Positions 17,930 to 25,970 of a stretch of 64,000 nt of DNA are shown in pieces. Below the pieces are notes generated by a model. It worked only from the letters and a program-made list of their open reading frames with translations, made no database searches and was not told where the DNA came from. Numbering within the stretch: the first letter of the stretch is position 1; every line of letters starts with the position of its first letter. The stretch is from assembly GCF_002976435.1 (NCBI RefSeq), contig NZ_PUGF01000014.1, positions 1 through 64,000 on the forward strand, in the 5' to 3' direction. The position numbers and the translations under genes were made by a program. Source of the stretch: Solimicrobium silvestre. GTDB taxonomy: Bacteria > Pseudomonadota > Gammaproteobacteria > Burkholderiales > Burkholderiaceae_D.

Positions 17930-18833
17930 CGCCATCCCTACCAATAGCGCTGTAGTTTTTGCCTATCATAGCGTTGGAGTTCATAGCATTAAGGTATTAC
18001 TTGCACGTGGAGTTAATATTGCCTTAGTTGTGACCCACAATGACAATCCAAATGAAACAATCTGGTTTGACTCCGTGGCGGCTTTATGTGCAGAACACAA
18101 CATTCCAACCTTATTTGAGCCAGAACCTGAGCCCTTATTTGAAGCAGTCGCCAAGCTTGCACCGGATTTCATTTTCAGCTTTTACTATCGCAACATGCTG
18201 CCAGTACCGTTATTGGCATTAGCCAAACGCGGCGCTTACAATTTGCACGGCTCCTTATTACCTAAATACCGTGGCCGCGTGCCCGTTAATTGGGCTGTTT
18301 TGCATGGAGCAACCGAAACCGGCGCTACCTTGCATGAAATGGCAGCCAAGCCAGACGCCGGTGCCATCATTGCCCAAACAGCAGTTCCGATCTTGCCAGA
18401 CGATACTGCGCACGACGTATTTGGCAAACTTACCGTAGCTTCCGAGCAAACATTATGGGATGCCATCCCAAAACTATTGGCCGGAACAGCGCCAAGAATC
18501 ATTAATGATTTAAGCAAAGGCAGTTACTTTGCTGGCCGCAAACCGGAAGACGGGCGTATTAATTGGCAACAAACTGCACAGCAAGTCTACAATTTGCATC
18601 GCGCAGTCGCTCCGCCTTACCCTGGCGCATTTACCGATCAAAACGGGCATCGTTTCATTATTAAACAAGCACGTTTGGCAAATTCCCCTAAAGCAAATTT
18701 GCCGCAAGGCTTGTCTGTAGTGGATAATGTCGTTTTTGGCCTATGTGGCGACGGTCGCGCACTAAGAATCAACGAATTACTGTTCAATGGCAGCCTGATT
18801 ACGGCCAGCCAATTACAACAGTTACTTCTATGA
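17922..18833 (+). CDS. arnA: UDP-Ara4N formyltransferase (stand-alone N-terminal half of ArnA)
   Basis: The 303-residue protein matches the formyltransferase half of ArnA: VFAYHSVGVHSIKVLL at the start, DFIFSFYYRNMLP, and the catalytic segment NLHGSLLPKYRGRVPVNWAVLHG (about 109-131) with the Asn/His/Asp set, then DAGAIIAQ. It transfers a formyl group from 10-formyl-tetrahydrofolate to UDP-Ara4N. In enterobacteria it is fused to the decarboxylase encoded here as a separate gene at 18967. The frame stops with TGA where a palindromic repeat begins, and 133 bases separate it from the second half. Confidence 0.92.
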   Translation: MTDAIPTNSAVVFAYHSVGVHSIKVLLARGVNIALVVTHNDNPNETIWFDSVAALCAEHNIPTLFEPEPEPLFEAVAKLAPDFIFSFYYRNMLPVPLLALAKRGAYNLHGSLLPKYRGRVPVNWAVLHGATETGATLHEMAAKPDAGAIIAQTAVPILPDDTAHDVFGKLTVASEQTLWDAIPKLLAGTAPRIINDLSKGSYFAGRKPEDGRINWQQTAQQVYNLHRAVAPPYPGAFTDQNGHRFIIKQARLANSPKANLPQGLSVVDNVVFGLCGDGRALRINELLFNGSLITASQLQQLLL

Positions 18834-18937
18834 CTTGCGCAAAACCGCCCCAGCAGCGTTGCATCCTCCTTGCCGTACTAAAGTACTATCTTCGTCGGTG
18901 CGCCTTGCTGGAACAATTTTGCATAAGTCCTAAAGCC
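18834..18937 (+). repeat. Dispersed palindromic element, copy 1
   Basis: About 100 bases starting ACTTGCGCAAAACCGCC and ending CAATTTTGCATAAGTCC. The ends are imperfect inverted repeats (ACTT(G/A)(C/T)GCAAAA... inward from both sides, then CCAGCA) around GTACTAAAGTAC. It is clearly homologous to 38878-38976 in the opposite orientation. It sits between the two halves of arnA and touches the stop codon of the first. Confidence 0.85.
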
Positions 18938-18966
18938 CACAACATTTTTAAAATAAAGAGTTTTCC

Positions 18967-20010
18967 ATGAAAAAAGTTCTCATTCTTGGTGTTAATGGTT
19001 TCATCGGCCACCACCTTTCCAAACGCATTTTGGAAACCACCGATTGGCACGTGTATGGCATGGACATGCAAACCGATCGCATCGGTGACATTCTGAGCCA
19101 TGAGCGCATGCACTTTTTTGAAGGCGACATCACCATCAATAAAGACTGGGTTGAATACCACGTCAAAAAATGCGATGTAATTTTGCCTTTGGTTGCGATT
19201 GCGACACCATCGACTTACGTTAAAAAACCATTGCGCGTATTTGAATTGGATTTTGAAGCCAATTTGCCTATCGTGCGTTCAGCTGCTAAATACGGTAAAC
19301 ATTTGGTATTCCCTTCGACGTCAGAAGTGTATGGCATGTGCCACGATGACGAATTTGATCCGGAAGAATCTGAATTAGTTTGCGGCCCAATCAACAAACC
19401 GCGTTGGATTTACTCCTGCGCCAAGCAGTTGATGGACCGTGTAATTTGGGGCTACGGCATGGAAGATAATTTGAACTTCACCCTGTTCCGTCCATTTAAC
19501 TGGATCGGCGCTGGACTGGATTCAATTCATACGCCAAAAGAAGGTAGCTCACGCGTTGTGACTCAATTCTTCGGTCATATCGTACGCGGTGAAAATATCT
19601 CTTTGGTGGACGGCGGACAGCAAAAACGCGCCTTCACTTATATTGATGACGGTATTGATGCGTTGATGAAAATTATCGCTAATGAAGATGGTATTGCTAC
19701 CGGCAAGATTTACAACATCGGCAATCCAGACAACAATTTCTCGATCCGCGAATTAGCGACCATGATGTTGGAATTAGCTGCGCAATATCCAGAATATGCA
19801 GCGACTGCCAAACAGGTAAAAATCGTTGAAACTACATCAGCGGCTTACTACGGCAAAGGTTATCAGGACGTGCAAAATCGCGTACCGAAGATCACCAATA
19901 CCAAAGAAGAATTGAAATGGGCTCCGCACACCACCATGCCTGACACGATGCGCAATATTTTTGATGCGTACCGTAGCCAAGTAGCGGAAGCTCGCGCTTT
20001 GATGGATTAA
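18967..20010 (+). CDS. arnA: UDP-glucuronate decarboxylase (stand-alone C-terminal half of ArnA)
   Basis: The 347-residue short-chain dehydrogenase/epimerase matches the ArnA dehydrogenase half. It shows the NAD-binding VLILGVNGFIGHHLSKRI (residues about 4-21), PSTSEVYG, the YxxxK-type catalytic WIYSCAKQLMDRVIW (about 147-161), FRPFNWIGAGLDSIH and RAFTYIDDGIDAL. It oxidises and decarboxylates UDP-glucuronic acid to UDP-4-keto-pentose, the substrate of ArnB. A ribosome binding site (AAAGAG) precedes the ATG. It belongs to the arn operon but is separated from the formyltransferase by a palindromic repeat. Confidence 0.93.
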   Translation: MKKVLILGVNGFIGHHLSKRILETTDWHVYGMDMQTDRIGDILSHERMHFFEGDITINKDWVEYHVKKCDVILPLVAIATPSTYVKKPLRVFELDFEANLPIVRSAAKYGKHLVFPSTSEVYGMCHDDEFDPEESELVCGPINKPRWIYSCAKQLMDRVIWGYGMEDNLNFTLFRPFNWIGAGLDSIHTPKEGSSRVVTQFFGHIVRGENISLVDGGQQKRAFTYIDDGIDALMKIIANEDGIATGKIYNIGNPDNNFSIRELATMMLELAAQYPEYAATAKQVKIVETTSAAYYGKGYQDVQNRVPKITNTKEELKWAPHTTMPDTMRNIFDAYRSQVAEARALMD

Positions 20011-20030
20011 GCTTAACGCTTTACAAAATC

Positions 20031-20058
20031 TGCTGGAATACCTTTAGGTATTCCAGCA
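20031..20058 (+). terminator. Hairpin between arnA-C and arnD
   Basis: TGCTGGAATACC and GGTATTCCAGCA form a perfect 12-bp stem with a four-base loop 21 bases after the stop codon. No T-run follows, so it may attenuate or process the message instead of ending it; arnD follows 47 bases later. Confidence 0.45.
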
Positions 20059-20104
20059 GTGCATTATTCTCTTCCGTTGTTAGCACTAACCTTCCCTACC
20101 CAAC

Positions 20105-21040
20105 ATGCCCACCATTACACTCAAAATTGATGTCGATACTTACCGGGGCAGTCGTGAAGGCACGCCTAATTTAGTGCGCTTGTTAAGTCAACACAAAGCC
20201 AATGCCACGTTTTTATTTTCTCTCGGCCCGGACCATACCGGCTGGGCGTTACGGCGTGCTTTTAAACCGGGATTTTTTCAAAAAGTATCACGCACTTCCG
20301 TGTTAGAACATTACGGGCTAAAAACCTTAATGTACGGCGTGTTGCTACCCGCGCCTGATATCGGTTTAACTTGCGCAGCACAACTGCGTGCCGTGGCAGA
20401 GGCAGGGTTTGAATGCGGCATTCACACTTGGGACCACGTGCTTTGGCAAGATAATGTACGTCAACGTGATGCAGCATGGACTAAGAAGCAAATGCAGCAG
20501 TCAGTGGATCGTTTTACCTCCATTTTTGGTGTAGCACCAAAAACCCACGGTGCGGCAGGTTGGCAAATGAATCCACATGCATTCGCCGAACTGGATAATC
20601 TGGGTATGGCCTATTCATCCGATGGCCGGGCGCAGTTGCATGAAGATGGCAGCTTGGTTGAGCCACATATCGGCCCCTACCGTTTATCTATTGCAGACAA
20701 AACGTTAAATTGCATCCAAATGCCGACCACATTACCGACTTTGGATGAGTTATTAGGCCGAACCATCGATGGCAAAGTGATTGAATTGCACAATATTGCT
20801 GAGCATATTTTAAAATTAACAAAACAACCGCGTGATCATGTGTTTACCTTACATGCGGAGCTTGAAGGGCAAAAACTTGCCCCCATATTCGAAAAGTTGC
20901 TCATTGGATGGCAAGCGCAAGGTTACCAATGTAGTTCAATGGCAGAATATGCAAGCACTATCGCACCAGCACAGCTACCAAGCCGACCGCTGCACTGGGC
21001 TGAATTACCGGGCCGATCAGGCGAGCTAATCATGGCTTGA
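20105..21040 (+). CDS. arnD: ArnD-type deformylase (polysaccharide deacetylase family)
   Basis: The 311-residue protein is a NodB-fold deacetylase. It has LKIDVDTYRGSREGTPNLVRLL (residues about 6-27, the Asp metal site), the HTWDHVLWQ motif (about 107-115) with the metal-binding histidines, and HGAAGWQMNPHAF. ArnD removes the formyl group from Ara4FN on undecaprenyl phosphate, making the sugar usable by ArnT. Length (E. coli about 296) and neighbours fit. No arnE/arnF flippase genes follow. Confidence 0.92.
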   Translation: MPTITLKIDVDTYRGSREGTPNLVRLLSQHKANATFLFSLGPDHTGWALRRAFKPGFFQKVSRTSVLEHYGLKTLMYGVLLPAPDIGLTCAAQLRAVAEAGFECGIHTWDHVLWQDNVRQRDAAWTKKQMQQSVDRFTSIFGVAPKTHGAAGWQMNPHAFAELDNLGMAYSSDGRAQLHEDGSLVEPHIGPYRLSIADKTLNCIQMPTTLPTLDELLGRTIDGKVIELHNIAEHILKLTKQPRDHVFTLHAELEGQKLAPIFEKLLIGWQAQGYQCSSMAEYASTIAPAQLPSRPLHWAELPGRSGELIMA

Positions 21041-21102
21041 TTTGGTTTTGGGGCGATAACGACAAGCATCTCGAATACATCTACTACCTACAGGAGAACA
21101 CG

Positions 21103-21570
21103 GTGACAGTTAGCCCCAACAACAATCTGACCGATTTTTCAGCTGCAATGACCAGCGAAAAAACATTTACCCTCTCTGACTATGCAGGCAAAAATATCGT
21201 CCTGTATTTTTACCCTAAAGACAATACGCCAGGTTGCACAACAGAAAGCATCGCTTTCCGTGATTTATATCCTCAGTTTCAAGCTGCCAACACTGAAATT
21301 TTTGGCTTAAGTCGGGACAGCCTGCGGTCGCATGAAGGCTTTAAAAGCAAGTTAGATTTACCATTTGAGTTAATTTCCGACCCGGATGAAATCATTTGCA
21401 CATTGTTTGATGTGATGAAGATGAAAAACATGTACGGCAAGCAAGCTCGAGGCATTGAACGCAGCACTTTTTTAATTGACGGCAATAGTAAATTAGTGAA
21501 AGAATGGCGTGCAGTCAAAGTAAATGGGCATGTAGATGATGTTCTGGAGTTTGTGAGTGCCTCTAAATAA
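21103..21570 (+). CDS. bcp: Thioredoxin-dependent peroxiredoxin (BCP family)
   Basis: The best start is GTG at 21103, preceded by AGGAGA; an in-frame ATG at 21037 overlapping arnD would add 22 residues not seen in the family. The 155-residue product has YFYPKDNTPGCTTES with the peroxidatic Cys, the SDPDEIICTLFDV segment and RSTFLIDGNSKLVKEW. It reduces hydrogen peroxide and organic peroxides in the cytoplasm. The resolving Cys usually five residues after the first (GCTTxxC) is absent here (GCTTESIAF), so it must act as a 1-Cys enzyme or use another cysteine. A strong terminator follows. Confidence 0.88.
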   Translation: MTVSPNNNLTDFSAAMTSEKTFTLSDYAGKNIVLYFYPKDNTPGCTTESIAFRDLYPQFQAANTEIFGLSRDSLRSHEGFKSKLDLPFELISDPDEIICTLFDVMKMKNMYGKQARGIERSTFLIDGNSKLVKEWRAVKVNGHVDDVLEFVSASK

Positions 21571-21597
21571 TTGAAGAACAAAACTACCTATCGAAAG

Positions 21598-21642
21598 GCC
21601 GTACTCGGAACATGTTTTTCATGTTCCGAACGGCTTTTTTTA
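21598..21642 (+). terminator. Intrinsic terminator after bcp
   Basis: GCCGT...GGAACATG and CATGTTCC..ACGGC form a long stem followed by seven Ts. It ends the arn-bcp transcription unit before phoH. Confidence 0.85.
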
Positions 21643-21669
21643 TTTCCATCTGTGTAAATTGAGGTCCTA

Positions 21670-23442
21670 ATGCCACTTCCAAAAATGCCAACTAAACCAG
21701 CCGTGATATTGTCTAAAGAAGACTATCCAAAGGCCAGTGCTAAATCGGCAGCTAAATCGGCAACGACACCTGCAGTTAATCAGGTTGCTCAAGTTGCTAA
21801 CTCTGCCGCTAATTTAGTGAATAAGTCGCGTTCCAAGCCAGCTGTATTAATTAAGCCGGTTGCCAAATTAATGACGGCACATACTGCTCCTCAAGTAGTC
21901 GCTAAATCACCCGCGCCCACAGCTAAAACACCCTCTATCGTTAAACCAGCAGTTCTTGAAGTTAAGAGCACAACAACAGCCAAAGCAACAGGAACTCGAG
22001 CTAAGTCCGGCACTAGTCGCTCAGCAGATACCGCAGGTAAAACCAAATTATTTGTCCTTGATACCAATGTATTAATGCACGACCCATCCTGTTTGTTCCG
22101 CTTTGAAGAACATGACATCTATTTGCCGATGATTACCCTGGAAGAATTAGATAATCATAAAAAAGGCATGTCGGAAGTAGCACGTAATGCACGACAAGTT
22201 ACCCGTTCTTTAGATGCCTTAGTGGGTGACACCGAGCACGAAGATATCAGCGAAGGAATACCGCTTTCTAAGCTAGGCAACAAAGAAGCCAAAGGCCATT
22301 TGCTGTTTCAAACTAAACTGCAACACGTCAACTTGCCGCAAGGACTACCTGTCGGAAAAGCCGACAATCAAATTTTAGCGGTAGTACGTGCGCTTGAAAT
22401 TGAATACCCGAACCGACCGATTGTATTGGTCTCCAAAGACATCAACATGCGCATCAAAGCGCGTGCATTGGGCTTGCCAGCAGAAGATTACTTCAATGAC
22501 CATGTCATGGAAGATTCTGACTTGCTTTACACCGGCTTGGTGCAACTGCCCATGGATTTTTGGAATAAACATGGCAAAGGCATGGAGTCCTGGCAAGAAA
22601 GTCGCAACGGCGTCAGCAACACGTTTTATCGCGTCACAGGCCCTTTCATTGCCACCCTGTTAGTCAATCAGTTTGTGTATCTGGAGCCGAATAACGGCGA
22701 AGCATCGTTTTATGGCCAAGTGCGCCAAATCAATGGCAAAACCGCCGTATTACAAACGTTGCGCGATTTTGGTCATGCCAAGCATAGTGTTTGGGGCGTG
22801 ACTTCTCGCAACCGAGAACAGAATTTTGCACTGAATTTGTTAATGGATCCAGAATGCGATTTCGTAACGCTGTTAGGTCAGGCCGGAACCGGTAAAACCT
22901 TGCTGGCCTTAGCTGCTGGCTTGGCGCAAGTGTTAGAAACCAAAACTTATAACGAAATTATCGTTACCCGCGTAACTGTTCCAGTAGGTGAAGATATTGG
23001 TTTCTTGCCGGGTACTGAAGAAGAAAAAATGTCGCCGTGGATGGGTGCATTTGACGACAACTTGGAAGTACTCAACAAATCCGACAACGACGGTGGCGAT
23101 TGGGGACGTGCAGCAACTCAAGATTTGATCCGTTCAAAAATCAAGATCAAATCACTCAACTTCATGCGTGGCCGTACTTTTGTGAATAAATTCCTCATTA
23201 TTGATGAAGCACAAAATTTAACTCCTAAACAAGTAAAAACCTTGGTCACACGCGCAGGCCCGGGCACCAAAATTATTTGCTTAGGAAACATCGCCCAAAT
23301 CGATACGCCATATTTAACCGAGGGTTCCAGCGGGTTAACTTATGTGGTGGACAGATTCAAAGGCTGGGCACACAGCGGGCATATTACGTTGGCGCGTGGT
23401 GAGCGTTCACGCTTAGCGGACCATGCTAGTGAAGTGCTGTAA
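21670..23442 (+). CDS. phoH: PIN-PhoH family ATPase with low-complexity N-terminus
   Basis: The 590-residue protein has three parts. First is an unusual Ala/Lys/Pro/Thr-rich, probably disordered region (residues 1-125). A PIN-type nuclease domain comes next (about 127-270, starting FVLDTNVLMHDP with the acidic residues). The last is a PhoH ATPase domain (about 370-590) with Walker A GQAGTGKT (about 402-409) and Walker B FLIIDEAQNLTP, then GNIAQIDTPYL. PIN-PhoH proteins (PhoH2/YlaK) act as RNA helicase-ribonucleases in studied cases. The N-terminal region is absent from most homologues I know. It lies between two terminators, so it is probably a single-gene unit. Confidence 0.9.
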   Translation: MPLPKMPTKPAVILSKEDYPKASAKSAAKSATTPAVNQVAQVANSAANLVNKSRSKPAVLIKPVAKLMTAHTAPQVVAKSPAPTAKTPSIVKPAVLEVKSTTTAKATGTRAKSGTSRSADTAGKTKLFVLDTNVLMHDPSCLFRFEEHDIYLPMITLEELDNHKKGMSEVARNARQVTRSLDALVGDTEHEDISEGIPLSKLGNKEAKGHLLFQTKLQHVNLPQGLPVGKADNQILAVVRALEIEYPNRPIVLVSKDINMRIKARALGLPAEDYFNDHVMEDSDLLYTGLVQLPMDFWNKHGKGMESWQESRNGVSNTFYRVTGPFIATLLVNQFVYLEPNNGEASFYGQVRQINGKTAVLQTLRDFGHAKHSVWGVTSRNREQNFALNLLMDPECDFVTLLGQAGTGKTLLALAAGLAQVLETKTYNEIIVTRVTVPVGEDIGFLPGTEEEKMSPWMGAFDDNLEVLNKSDNDGGDWGRAATQDLIRSKIKIKSLNFMRGRTFVNKFLIIDEAQNLTPKQVKTLVTRAGPGTKIICLGNIAQIDTPYLTEGSSGLTYVVDRFKGWAHSGHITLARGERSRLADHASEVL

Positions 23443-23468
23443 TAAGTAGTTAGTTCACTACCTTAAAA

Positions 23469-23505
23469 AGCGGTCAGATTTATTTCTGGCCGCATTTTTA
23501 TTTTT
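23469..23505 (+). terminator. Intrinsic terminator after phoH
   Basis: GCGGTCAGA and TCTGGCCGC pair around TTTATT and are followed by ATTTTTATTTTT. The stem is closely similar to the terminator after the permease gene (25050-25083). Confidence 0.8.
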
Positions 23506-23574
23506 AAATCGAACTTATGTAAACTTGCGCCAGTAAAAACTCAAATAAAGACAAATAAAGACAAGGAAATATCT

Positions 23575-24987
23575 ATGAGCAATTCAACAAATACGTCCAC
23601 CAATACTGGCGGATTAAAACGAGAACTCGGCGAACGGCATATCCGCATGATGGCATTGGGTGCGTGTATTGGCGTCGGGCTTTTTTTAGGTTCAGCAAGA
23701 GCAATACAAATGGCAGGGCCAGCCATTATGCTGTCTTATATTTTGGGTGGAATGGCCATTCTTGTCATCATGCGCGCTCTGGGCGAAATGGCAGTACACA
23801 CACCTGTTGCCGGCTCATTCAGCCGTTATGCTCAAGATTATTTAGGCCCTTTGGCTGGCTATTTAACCGGCTGGAATTACTGGTTTCTCTGGATAGTTAC
23901 CTGTGTTGCAGAAACGACCGCCGTAGCTATTTACATGGGCTATTGGTTTCCCGATATGCCCCGCTGGATTTGGGCATTAGCCGCATTAGCCAGTATGGGA
24001 AGTATCAACCTTATCGCGGTTAAAGCCTTTGGTGAATTTGAATTTTGGTTTGCATTGATTAAAATCGTCACAATTATTGCCATGATTTTTGGCGGTATCG
24101 GTGTTATTGCGTTCGGTCTTGGAAATGATGGCGTTGCATTAGGGATTTCAAATTTATGGACCCACGGCGGATTTATGCCGAACGGTTGGCTAGGCGTGTT
24201 GATGTCATTGCCCATGGTTATTTTTGCTTATCTTGGCGTTGAAATGATCGGCTTAACGGCTGGCGAAGCAAAAAATCCAGAGAAGACAATTCCTCAAGCC
24301 ACCAATTCAGTGTTTTGGCGTATTTTGATTTTTTACGTTGGTGCTCTATTTGTCATTTTATCGATTTACCCGTGGAACCAGATTGGCACCCAAGGCAGTC
24401 CTTTTGTGATGACCTTTGAGCGACTCGGAATTAAAACTGCGGCAGGAATTATTAATTTTGTCGTGATTACAGCAGCACTTTCCTCATGCAATGGCGGGAT
24501 TTTTAGCGCAGGAAGAATGCTGTTTAGTTTGGCTCAAAATGGACATGCTCCAGCGAAATTTGCCAATATATCTAAAAATGGCGTGCCACATATCGCTTTA
24601 ATTTCAACCATTGTCATCTTGCTGTTTGGCGTTTTACTCAACTATTTGATGCCTGAGAAAATTTTTACAATAGTCACTTCCATCGCAACATTCAGTGGAA
24701 TCTGGACATGGACAATGATTTTATTAGCTCAAATTAAATTTCGTCGCAGCTTATCTGCTGAACAATGTGCGGGCCTCAAATACCGTATGAAGTTATGGCC
24801 AATCAGCTCTTACATAACATTAGCATTTTTAGTGTTCGTTACCGTCATGATGGGATATTTTGAAGATACCCGCGTCGCACTCATTGTCGGCCCAGTATTT
24901 TTAATTTTGCTGACGATTATCTATAATATTTTTAAATTATCGCCTGAACATCGGGATAACGCACCATCGATAGAGCTGGCAAAGTAA
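23575..24987 (+). CDS. proY: Amino acid permease, ProY-like (APC family)
   Basis: The 470-residue protein has twelve predicted membrane helices and the amino acid transporter (AAT) signature. It shows RHIRMMALGACIGVGLFLGSA at the N-terminus, SFSRYAQDYLGPLAGYLTGWNYW, FAYLGVEMIGLTAGEAKNPEKTIPQA (residues about 220-245) and SIYPWNQIGTQGSPFVMTF. Overall similarity is highest to ProY, a cryptic proline permease, but family members also carry GABA, histidine or aromatic amino acids, so the substrate is inferred. The ATG has AAGGAAA upstream. It is bounded by terminators on both sides. Confidence 0.85.
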   Translation: MSNSTNTSTNTGGLKRELGERHIRMMALGACIGVGLFLGSARAIQMAGPAIMLSYILGGMAILVIMRALGEMAVHTPVAGSFSRYAQDYLGPLAGYLTGWNYWFLWIVTCVAETTAVAIYMGYWFPDMPRWIWALAALASMGSINLIAVKAFGEFEFWFALIKIVTIIAMIFGGIGVIAFGLGNDGVALGISNLWTHGGFMPNGWLGVLMSLPMVIFAYLGVEMIGLTAGEAKNPEKTIPQATNSVFWRILIFYVGALFVILSIYPWNQIGTQGSPFVMTFERLGIKTAAGIINFVVITAALSSCNGGIFSAGRMLFSLAQNGHAPAKFANISKNGVPHIALISTIVILLFGVLLNYLMPEKIFTIVTSIATFSGIWTWTMILLAQIKFRRSLSAEQCAGLKYRMKLWPISSYITLAFLVFVTVMMGYFEDTRVALIVGPVFLILLTIIYNIFKLSPEHRDNAPSIELAK

Positions 24988-25000
24988 AACTTAAGCCATC

Positions 25001-25037
25001 GCCTTGATGTTATTCACATAAATAAAAACATCAAGGC
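25001..25037 (+). other. Hairpin after the permease gene
   Basis: GCCTTGATGTT and AACATCAAGGC form an 11-bp stem 13 bases after the stop codon, just before a stronger terminator. Possibly a tandem termination or 3'-end stabilising hairpin. Confidence 0.5.
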
Positions 25038-25049
25038 ATCAGTTTAAAA

Positions 25050-25083
25050 CGCGGCCAGACTTATGTCTGGCCGCGTTTTTTAG
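25050..25083 (+). terminator. Intrinsic terminator after the permease gene
   Basis: CGCGGCCAGAC and GTCTGGCCGCG form a perfect 11-bp stem with a four-base loop, followed by six Ts. Confidence 0.88.
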
Positions 25084-25122
25084 TATCCCCGTTTAATTTA
25101 ATTAAAAATCCCACTCTTATTT

Positions 25123-25641
25123 ATGACGACAATCCGACTCGCTGATTTAGCTGACGCCAGCAATCTCGCCGCTCTTGGCATCCAGGTTTGGTTGCATACC
25201 TATGCAACCAGTGGTATTCACCAAGCTATTTCTGATTACGTACTCGCCGAATTTACCGCCGAAAAATTTCAGCAATTGCTGATTGCACCTGACCATATTG
25301 TGCTAATTGCAGAAAAAAATGCGCATCTGGTCGGCTATGCGGTGCTAAAGCTGGATGCTAGGTGCAACGATGTATCGCACACCAGTACCGAGCTGGTAAC
25401 TCTGTATGTACAAGAGCATTTCACCCGTCAAAATATTGGTACAGCTTTATTGTCAGCCTGTGCTGACTACGCGCAACAGAGCACCGGTAGTGCGCTGCTC
25501 TGGTTGAGCGTCAATCAAAACAATACCCGCGCCAGCACGTTTTACCATCAGCACGGATTTCGCAAATACGGTGTGACCTATTTTGAAATTGGCAGCGAAC
25601 GGCATGCTAATGATATTCTGGCAAAACCATCAGCTTCATGA
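25123..25641 (+). CDS. GNAT-family N-acetyltransferase
   Basis: The 172-residue protein has the GNAT fold: TTIRLADLADASNLAAL at the start, VGYAVLKLD, LVTLYVQEHFTRQNIGTALLSACADYAQ (the acetyl-CoA-binding motif A, residues about 87-115) and SVNQNNTRASTFYHQHGFRKYG (motif B). It transfers an acetyl group from acetyl-CoA to an unknown amine. It stands alone after a terminator; just past its stop lies a relic of the 3' end of a DUF1415 gene on the other strand. Confidence 0.85.
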   Translation: MTTIRLADLADASNLAALGIQVWLHTYATSGIHQAISDYVLAEFTAEKFQQLLIAPDHIVLIAEKNAHLVGYAVLKLDARCNDVSHTSTELVTLYVQEHFTRQNIGTALLSACADYAQQSTGSALLWLSVNQNNTRASTFYHQHGFRKYGVTYFEIGSERHANDILAKPSAS

Positions 25642-25698
25642 TTCCGTTCCAGCAAATAATTTACGCCAGCCTTCAATGATCAATTCACTCAACGCATT
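25636..25698 (-). pseudogene. Relic of the 3' end of a DUF1415 gene
   Basis: Read on the minus strand, this stretch gives NALSELIIEGWRKLFAGTES then a stop, clearly homologous to the end of the intact DUF1415 protein at 26357 (NKLGIEGWRKLFDEMEPGQ). The DNA matches at about three quarters of positions, including AATTTACGCCAGCC. An in-frame stop lies just upstream, so only about 20 codons survive. It flanks the vapBC pair on the opposite side from the intact gene. Confidence 0.75.
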
Positions 25699-25725
25699 CT
25701 TATATAGTCAGCCAAAACACAATAG

Positions 25726-25745
25726 TTAGCATCAACTGATGCTAA
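25726..25745. promoter_or_regulatory. Palindromic operator upstream of vapB
   Basis: TTAGCATCA and TGATGCTAA form a perfect inverted repeat spaced by AC, 27 bases before the vapB start. Position and symmetry fit an autoregulatory VapB(C) operator. Confidence 0.6.
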
Positions 25746-25772
25746 AATTAGTGCTCAACATGGAGGGGAAAT

Positions 25773-25970
25773 ATGAGAACGACAATCACGCTAGATGACG
25801 ATTTACTAGCCAGAGCACTTGAGATAAGTGGCAAAACAGAACGAACCGAAGTATTACACGAAGCATTGCGTGCCCTTATTGCACGTGAAGCAGCAAAGAG
25901 GCTAGCTCAACTTGCGGGCTCTATGCCGGATGCACAGGATATACCGCGCCGCCGGGAAGAAATGCCATGA
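25773..25970 (+). CDS. vapB: VapB-type antitoxin
   Basis: The 65-residue protein starts RTTITLDDDLLARALEISGKTERTEVLHEALRALIARE, the ribbon-helix-helix dimer domain of VapB antitoxins that are often found next to PIN toxins, and ends with a short toxin-binding tail (DIPRRREEMP). The ATG has a strong ribosome binding site (GGAGGGG). It overlaps vapC by four bases (ATGA). It should neutralise VapC and repress its own promoter through the upstream palindrome. Confidence 0.9.
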   Translation: MRTTITLDDDLLARALEISGKTERTEVLHEALRALIAREAAKRLAQLAGSMPDAQDIPRRREEMP

